Shown here piece by piece: positions 7,205-11,086 of a stretch of 11,086 nucleotides of DNA. The DNA is from Thermoplasmata archaeon. Its GTDB lineage: Archaea; Thermoplasmatota; Thermoplasmata; Lutacidiplasmatales; UBA184. The position numbers and the translations under genes are program-made. The notes below the pieces were generated by a model. That model was not told the origin of the DNA and made no database searches. It was given only the letters and a program-made list of their open reading frames with translations. Within the stretch, counting starts at the first letter, position 1, and the number at the start of each line of letters is the position of its first letter. The DNA lies in contig JAJZMW010000119.1 in the NCBI GenBank assembly GCA_021848165.1, positions 1-11,086 of the forward strand, written 5' to 3'.

Positions 7205-7211
7205 CTTATAG
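7205..7211. promoter_or_regulatory. Shared, near-symmetrical TATA element between ubiX and the thiolase gene
   Basis: CTTATAG (CTATAAG on the other strand) is the only AT-rich patch in the 58-nt gap. Its centre is 26 nt from the ubiX GTG on the minus strand and 33 nt from the thiolase ATG on the plus strand. Either distance fits an archaeal TATA box with a leader of 0-7 nt. Confidence 0.55.
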
Positions 7212-7240
7212 CACCTCGCGCTTCGCCCCCGCCGACCACC

Positions 7241-8413
7241 ATGGCTCCCCGGGGCGAGCGGGTCGCGATCATCGGCGCGGGTCACACCCGGTTCGGCGCG
7301 CTCCCCGACGGACCCCGGGCCTTGCTCGGCGAAGCGGTCCGGGAGGCGGTCCAGAGCGTCGATCGCGGCCTCGGCCCCCACGACGTCCAGGAGGGGTTTC
7401 TCGCCACGCTCGGCTTCGGGGGGTGGCAGATCGGCAACTCCTCCGCCGTCCTGGCGGAGGCGACCGGGCTCGTCGGCGTGCCGATCACGCGCGTCGAGAA
7501 CGCGTGCGCCTCGGGCGGGTACGCGGTGCGCGCCGCGGTTCGCGCCCTCCAAGGAGGGTCCCGGGACGTTGCGCTCGTCGCGGGCGTCGAGAAGATGACC
7601 GACAGCCCGAACGCCCGCCGCCGGTATTGGCTCGGCGTGTCGGGCGACACGGAGTGGGAGCGCTCCTCCGGGCTCACGTTCGCGGGGGTCTACGGCCTCC
7701 TCGCCTCGCGCTACGCCGACGAGCGGCCGCGGACCCGGGAGGCGCTCACGCGGGTCGCCGTCAAGAACCACGAGAACGGGGCGCGCAATCCGAAGGCGCA
7801 CCTCCGCAAGGTCGTGCGACCGGAGGAGGTCGACGCGTCGCCGCGGGTCGCCGATCCGCTCGGCCTCTACGATTGCTGCCCGGTGTCGGACGGAGCGGCG
7901 GCGCTGCTCCTCGCCCGCGAGGAGGTGGCGCGACGCTACACCGACACCCCGGTCCTCCTGCGCGGCGTCGGGGCCGCCTCCGACACGCTGGCGATCCAGG
8001 AGCGGCCATCGTTGCTCGAGTTCGGCGCGAGCCGCGCCGCCGCCCACGAGGCGTACGAACGCGCGGGATGGGCCCCCGACCGGGTCCAGGCCGCCGAAGT
8101 GCACGATTGCTTCACGATCGCGGAGCTCCTCGCGCTCGAGGACCTCGGCCTCGCCCCCCCTCTCGGCGCGATCGATCTCACGCTCTCGGGAGCGACCGCG
8201 AAGGGCGGCGCCCTTCCGATCAACCCCGACGGCGGGTTGAAGGCGAAGGGGCACCCGATCGGGACGACCGGGGTGAGCCAGCTCTTCGAGCTGTTCCACC
8301 AGCTTCGCGGCACCGCCGACGCGCGGCAGATCGCCGGGGTCGAACGGGCCCTCGCGCACAACGTCGGGGGGTCCGGCGCGAGCGCGACCGTCACCCTGGT
8401 CGAACGAGGCTAG
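7241..8413 (+). CDS. Archaeal thiolase (acetyl-CoA C-acetyltransferase type)
   Basis: The likely reaction is condensation of two acetyl-CoA to acetoacetyl-CoA, the first step of the mevalonate route to archaeal lipids. The protein is 390 aa. The nucleophile is C89 in ENACASGG. The second active-site segment is H289-D-C290-F in EVHDCFTIAEL, as in SCP-x-like and archaeal thiolases, where bacterial biosynthetic thiolases use NEAF and a C-terminal CxG. H338 lies in GGLKAKGHPIGTTG, and the C-terminal loop is HNVGGSG. The ATG lies about 33 nt after a TATA-like element, leaving almost no leader. A DUF35 gene begins 2 nt after the stop codon. In archaea such pairs form a channelled complex with HMG-CoA synthase, which is not seen here. 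Other thiolase substrates, such as SCP-x-like or beta-oxidation ones, cannot be excluded. Confidence 0.92.
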   Translation: MAPRGERVAIIGAGHTRFGALPDGPRALLGEAVREAVQSVDRGLGPHDVQEGFLATLGFGGWQIGNSSAVLAEATGLVGVPITRVENACASGGYAVRAAVRALQGGSRDVALVAGVEKMTDSPNARRRYWLGVSGDTEWERSSGLTFAGVYGLLASRYADERPRTREALTRVAVKNHENGARNPKAHLRKVVRPEEVDASPRVADPLGLYDCCPVSDGAAALLLAREEVARRYTDTPVLLRGVGAASDTLAIQERPSLLEFGASRAAAHEAYERAGWAPDRVQAAEVHDCFTIAELLALEDLGLAPPLGAIDLTLSGATAKGGALPINPDGGLKAKGHPIGTTGVSQLFELFHQLRGTADARQIAGVERALAHNVGGSGASATVTLVERG

Positions 8414-8415
8414 GG

Positions 8416-9396
8416 ATGGGGAGTTCGTTCCTTCTCACGGGCGCCGTCCCGATCGGCCGCGCCGGCCGCCGACCGTGCTTCGGGTTCGACGAGGACGGCT
8501 GGACGCTCCTCGCCACGGCGTGGGAGGCGAGCTTGGCCCGCGCCCCCGCGGTCGAGCTCCCCGACGCGGTCGATCTCTTCGGCGACCTGCCCGACGTTGC
8601 CGACGCCGGGCTGGTCGCCCTCGGACCTCGGCCCCCCTCCGTCCGGCGGAACGCGCGGGACGTCCCGATCGAGCACGGGTTCGACCGATTGCGGTCGGGC
8701 GAGGCGTCCGCGGTCGTCGGGTTCGGCGCCGGCGCCGAAGGATCGGGCCCGTTCGCGTTCGTGCTGCGGGCGACCGCCCGAGGGGCCCCGCCCGAGCTCC
8801 CTCCCGGTCCCGTTCCGACCGCTCCGGCGATCGGCCACCGGGAGCTCGCCGAGCCGCCCGCCACGTTCGCCGACGTCCGAGACCTGCTGACGTTCGACGG
8901 GTACCCCACGACCCCGATCGACGCGGCGGCCCGATCGCGCTGGGAATCGCTTCCGTTGGCGATCGTCTCGCAAGGGGCCTACCTCCCCCGGGACCGGTAT
9001 CTGGAAGAGTTGCCGACGCGCTGGGGGCTCCGCGCGGAGCGATGCTCGGCGTGCGGCGCGACCCTCTTCCCCGCCCGGGGTCGGTGCCGCGCCTGCGGGG
9101 CGACCGATCGCCTGGTGCCGTTCCCGCTCCCCCGCCAGGGGGGCGTCGTCGTGGCGAGGACCCGCGTCGGTCCGGGGGGTCAGCCGACCGAGTTCGACCC
9201 GATGGTGGAGGCGACCGGTCCGTACGGCGTGGTGCTTGTCGAGCCGATCCCCGGCGTGCGCGTCACCCTCCCGACCACCGACGAAGGCGCCGGGTCCCTG
9301 CGGATCGGGGACCGGGTCGGGACCGCGCTGCGACGCCTCTATCCGATGGAAGGGGAGTGGCGGTATGGCCGCAAGGCGCTCCCCTTGCTCCGATAG
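8416..9396 (+). CDS. DUF35 zinc-ribbon/OB-fold protein with an unusual, possibly condensing-enzyme-derived N-terminal region
   Basis: DUF35 proteins scaffold thiolase and HMG-CoA synthase and bind CoA, so intermediates pass between active sites. Here the C-terminal third is typical. A zinc ribbon has C210-x2-C213 and C224-x2-C227 (ERCSACG, CRACGATD). An OB-fold follows (about 240-326: GGVVVARTRVG, GVVLVEPIPGVRVTL, GDRV). Single-domain DUF35 proteins are near 130 aa; this one has about 200 extra N-terminal residues. In that part, RSGEASAVVGFGAGAEG (about 93-109) resembles the thiolase-superfamily segment SGEADxVLVGGAE, but there is no nucleophile Cys; the only Cys before the ribbon is C21. The segment RDLLTFDGYPTTPIDAAARSRW resembles linkers in HMG-CoA-synthase/DUF35 fusions. 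I infer a shortened, catalytically dead condensing domain. ATG is 2 nt after the thiolase stop codon, so they are cotranscribed. Confidence 0.88.
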   Translation: MGSSFLLTGAVPIGRAGRRPCFGFDEDGWTLLATAWEASLARAPAVELPDAVDLFGDLPDVADAGLVALGPRPPSVRRNARDVPIEHGFDRLRSGEASAVVGFGAGAEGSGPFAFVLRATARGAPPELPPGPVPTAPAIGHRELAEPPATFADVRDLLTFDGYPTTPIDAAARSRWESLPLAIVSQGAYLPRDRYLEELPTRWGLRAERCSACGATLFPARGRCRACGATDRLVPFPLPRQGGVVVARTRVGPGGQPTEFDPMVEATGPYGVVLVEPIPGVRVTLPTTDEGAGSLRIGDRVGTALRRLYPMEGEWRYGRKALPLLR

Positions 9397-9407
9397 AGCG
9401 CGTCGCC

Positions 9408-9632
9408 CTACGCGAACCCCGGGAGCTCCTTGCCGCGCCCGCGGCCTTCGTCCTTCTTGCCGTACGGTTCGGTCACGAGCCCCATCTGCGTCGCGATCGC
9501 CTGGAACGTTTGGACGAGCTGCGCCACGGCGCGCGCGAGTTCGCGCTGTTCCGCGCGAAGCTCGGTCAATTCCTGGCGCAGCTGATGCAGTTCGACTTCC
9601 CACCGCGCGGGGTCGCTCGGTCCTTCGGGCAT
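9408..9632 (-). CDS. Small coiled-coil protein (74 aa)
   Basis: Function unknown. Residues 11-50 form a continuous amphipathic helix rich in Glu, Gln, Leu and Arg (ELHQLRQELTELRAEQREL and onward), with Leu/Val/Ile at heptad positions, so it probably makes a coiled coil. The tail is basic and Gly-rich (KKDEGRGRGKE). No signal peptide or membrane segment is visible. The ATG has a GATAAGTA box 33 nt upstream and a purine-rich GAGGA just before it, which supports the gene despite its size. It lies 54 nt after the Pro-rich protein on the same strand and may be read with it or from its own promoter. It converges with the DUF35 gene, with 11 nt between their stop codons. Confidence 0.7.
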   Translation of the reverse strand: MPEGPSDPARWEVELHQLRQELTELRAEQRELARAVAQLVQTFQAIATQMGLVTEPYGKKDEGRGRGKELPGFA

Positions 9633-9660
9633 CGGTCCTCGGTCCGCGAGGTGGTGGCCC

Positions 9661-9668
9661 TACTTATC
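9661..9668 (-). promoter_or_regulatory. TATA-like box for the 74-aa coiled-coil gene
   Basis: On the minus strand this is GATAAGTA, identical to the element before the 513-aa gene. Its centre is about 32 nt before the ATG at 9632, predicting a leader of about 5 nt. It lies in the 54-nt gap after the Pro-rich protein gene. Confidence 0.5.
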
Positions 9669-9686
9669 GGGGTCGCGCCGGGCGGA

Positions 9687-10256
9687 TCAGCGGGTCGACC
9701 CGGGTCCGAACGGCGACTCCGACCGGCCCTTCTCCTCGAACGGGGTCCAGTCCCGTGCGTCGGGAGAGTAATCGACCCGCTGCATCTCGAGCACGAACCG
9801 CTTGAGCTGGTCGGCGGGCTCCGGCCGGACCGAGAAGCGGTAGACGTAGATCCCGAATCCCATGAAGTCGGTGATCCGCCGCAGGACCTCCCCCAGGTCC
9901 TCGCGGGGGACCTTGATCTGGATCGTGTTCTCCCCGAGCTGCTCGCTGAACGAGTCGATGTCGAACGGCGACTCGAGGCGGATGAGCGGCGCCGGGGGCG
10001 ACGGGGCCACGGCAGATGGGGCCGGGGGGGATGCCGGGGGCGCCTTCGCTGGCGAGCTTCGGGCTTCCGGGGGAGGAGGAGGGGGCGCGCGGAGCGTGAG
10101 CGCCGGGTCCTTCGGAGGATATCGGTCGAGCACCGGGGACGGATCGCGTCCCACGAAGCGGCGTCGGGTCGTCGCCTTCGGAGGAGATTTCGCGCGACGA
10201 GTCTGGACCGGAGGTCGCCGCTTCGCCGACCGCTTGGCCGCTCGTTTCGCTGGCAT
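9687..10256 (-). CDS. Protein with basic and Pro-rich N-terminal tail and a compact C-terminal domain, function unknown (189 aa)
   Basis: I do not recognise the family. Residues 1-33 are highly basic (MPAKRAAKRSAKRRPPVQTR and on), like histone-tail or DNA-binding segments. Residues 56-90 are a Pro/Ala-rich linker. Residues 91-189 look folded: LIRLESPFDIDSFSEQLG, TIQIKVPREDLGEVLRRITDF, GIYVYRFSVRPE, then an acidic/aromatic tail. Codon use is strongly G/C-ending in the C-terminal domain but much looser in the tail and linker, as in low-complexity DNA. The start is uncertain. ATG 10256 has GGGGAG 6 nt before it and begins the basic tail. ATG 10400, with GGAG 6 nt before it and a TATA-like patch at 10452-10461, would give 237 aa. 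The nearby 74-aa gene may be a partner. A nucleic-acid or membrane-surface role is only a guess. Confidence 0.7.
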   Translation of the reverse strand: MPAKRAAKRSAKRRPPVQTRRAKSPPKATTRRRFVGRDPSPVLDRYPPKDPALTLRAPPPPPPEARSSPAKAPPASPPAPSAVAPSPPAPLIRLESPFDIDSFSEQLGENTIQIKVPREDLGEVLRRITDFMGFGIYVYRFSVRPEPADQLKRFVLEMQRVDYSPDARDWTPFEEKGRSESPFGPGSTR

Positions 10257-10522
10257 CGGATGCTCCCCAGGGGCGGGAGGCTCCGAAGCGGATATCCCTG
10301 CGCCTCGCAAGGAGGAACTCCCGAACCGGTGCGGCCGGATTCGGGGGCCGTCGATGGTTCTCCGCCGACCGGGGGCCTTGGTTGTCGCGATGCGAGCCAT
10401 GCGAAGCTCCGTCACGGGGGGGCGGGTTTGTCGCGGCCGGGACGACAGCGGGATTATGTAGGATAGCTCCGCTGGCGCCTCTAAGACCCTCGGTGACGGG
10501 GGCCAAAGGAAGGACCGAGAAC
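10257..10522. other. 266-nt intergenic region between divergent genes
   Basis: No convincing separate gene is seen here. It may hold an N-terminal extension of the minus-strand gene if ATG 10400 is used. AT-rich patches are at 10452-10461 and 10479-10488. The plus-strand purine run AAGGAAGG (10506-10513) is a ribosome-site candidate 9 nt before the Tes-like ATG. I see no hairpin-plus-U terminator or known riboswitch. Confidence 0.6.
10452..10461. promoter_or_regulatory. Candidate TATA element serving the Tes-like gene and perhaps the divergent gene
   Basis: GATTATGTAG on the plus strand reads CTACATAATC on the minus strand. Forward, transcription would start near 10483, giving a leader of about 40 nt with a ribosome site. 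Backward, it would start near 10430, about 29 nt before the alternative ATG at 10400. A weaker forward patch is CTCTAAGACC at 10479-10488. Confidence 0.35.
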
Positions 10523-11086
10523 ATGCCGGCACGCGTGATGAAGGAGTTCCAGGCCCCGCGGGGTCTCCCCCGAAAGACGGCGTCCGTCTGCCCCGAATGC
10601 ATCAAGGTGATCCCCGCCGTCGTCCGAGAGAAGGACGGCCGCGTCATCATGGAGAAGACGTGCCGGACGCACGGCTACTTCTGGGACATCATCAGCAACG
10701 ACGTCGACTTCTACCTCCGGATGGAGGTCTACGCCCACGACGGCGTCGGCTACGAGAACCCGTACTACGACAAGTTCCGCGGCTGCCCGACGACCTGCGG
10801 GATGTGCTCGCACCACAAGTCGCACACCGGCCTCGCGCTCATGGACCTGACGAACCGGTGCAACCTGAAGTGCCCGGTCTGCTTCGCGAACGCGAACGCC
10901 GCGGGCTACGTCTACGAGCCGACCCGCGAGCAGATCTACTTCATGCTCAAGACCCTGCGGGAGCAGAAGCCGGTCGGCGCGGTCGCCGTCCAGTTCTCGG
11001 GCGGGGAGCCGACGCTCAGCCCGCTCTTCCTGGACGCGGTCAGCATGGCCCGCGATCTGAGCTTCCGCCAGATCCAGGTCGCGACG
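10523..11086 (+). CDS. tes: Radical SAM protein, probable tetraether lipid synthase Tes (3' end cut by window)
   Basis: Tes (the MJ0619 type) joins the phytanyl tails of archaeal ether lipids to make membrane-spanning tetraethers by radical chemistry. The visible 188 residues match the start of that family. A first cysteine set is C23-x2-C26 in VCPECIKVI, then C47 in CRTHG. Next come GCPTTCGMCSHHKSHT (C88, C92, C95) and the radical SAM cluster CNLKCPVC (C113-x3-C117-x2-C120). After it come FANANAAGYVYEPT and the SAM-binding FSGGEPT (158-164). The extra cysteines fit auxiliary iron-sulfur or rubredoxin-like sites. The ATG has an AAGGAAGG site 9 nt upstream, so this message has a leader, unlike several neighbours. 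The frame is open to the last base of the window. Paralogues in the family make related lipid cross-links or are unassigned, so the exact product is likely rather than certain. Confidence 0.85.
   Translation, partial: MPARVMKEFQAPRGLPRKTASVCPECIKVIPAVVREKDGRVIMEKTCRTHGYFWDIISNDVDFYLRMEVYAHDGVGYENPYYDKFRGCPTTCGMCSHHKSHTGLALMDLTNRCNLKCPVCFANANAAGYVYEPTREQIYFMLKTLREQKPVGAVAVQFSGGEPTLSPLFLDAVSMARDLSFRQIQVAT

Noticed and set aside
7183..7272. N-terminal extension of UbiX
   Set aside because: It would cross the shared promoter and overlap the divergent thiolase start. The family core begins directly after GTG 7182.
6643..8415. Very long plus-strand open frame joined to the DUF35 gene
   Set aside because: Its first ~590 codons are Arg/Pro-rich shadow of the thiolase and of ubiX on the other strand. 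Only the part from ATG 8416 has recognisable domains.
8722..8739. Perfect 18-bp palindrome TTCGGCGCCGGCGCCGAA
   Set aside because: It lies inside coding sequence for a Gly/Ala-rich stretch, where GC-rich codons make such palindromes likely by chance. It is not repeated elsewhere that I can see.
9397..9407. Possible terminator between the convergent DUF35 and 74-aa genes
   Set aside because: The gap is only 11 nt and has no T-rich run on either strand.
8475..10466. 663-codon plus-strand open frame spanning the DUF35 gene and the convergent small genes
   Set aside because: It runs through two well-supported genes in other frames or strands, and no family motif is visible.

Overview
The window is GC-rich (roughly 70% by eye) and densely coding, and it is almost certainly archaeal. 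It encodes diphthine synthase (DphB), a stand-alone GMP synthase glutaminase subunit (GuaAA), a thiolase followed by a DUF35 protein as in the archaeal mevalonate route, and the start of a radical SAM protein that resembles the archaeal tetraether synthase Tes. Several genes have a TATA-like element about 26-33 nt before the start codon and almost no leader. The Kdp pump with a downstream Usp gene and the high GC suggest a high-GC Thermoplasmatota-type euryarchaeon, but that placement is an inference.

Layout. (1) Positions 2-3563, plus strand: the C-terminal part of KdpB, then KdpC, a KdpQ-like tandem Usp protein and DphB. These are tightly packed (gaps of 1, 5 and 16 nt). (2) Positions 3548-7182, minus strand, read from right to left: UbiX (flavin prenyltransferase), a 188-aa single-anchor exported protein, a 115-aa two-helix membrane protein with a charged tail, and GuaAA. 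All three junctions in this set are GTGA start/stop overlaps. Then comes a 513-aa Cys/His-rich protein of unknown function, whose own TATA-like box overlaps the guaAA stop codon. This protein and DphB overlap tail to tail by 16 bp. (3) Positions 7241-9396, plus strand: an archaeal thiolase and a DUF35 protein with an unusual N-terminal region. This pair is divergent from ubiX, with a single near-symmetrical TATA element between them. (4) Positions 9408-10256, minus strand: a protein with a basic and Pro-rich tail plus a compact C-terminal domain, then a 74-aa coiled-coil protein. (5) A 266-nt intergenic region carries a candidate shared promoter. (6) Positions 10523-11086, plus strand: the Tes-like gene, cut by the window edge.

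How the genes fit together. The left part is potassium uptake under K+ limitation. The middle and right parts lean towards isoprenoid membrane lipids. Thiolase and DUF35 supply acetoacetyl-CoA to HMG-CoA synthase. UbiX makes the prenylated flavin needed by the UbiD-like decarboxylase of the archaeal mevalonate pathway. Tes joins lipid tails into tetraethers. GuaAA and DphB are housekeeping genes. Four proteins have no function I can name: the 513-aa protein, the two small membrane proteins, and the basic/Pro-rich protein. The 74-aa coiled coil is also unassigned. I saw no tRNA, rRNA, CRISPR array, insertion sequence or clear terminator.
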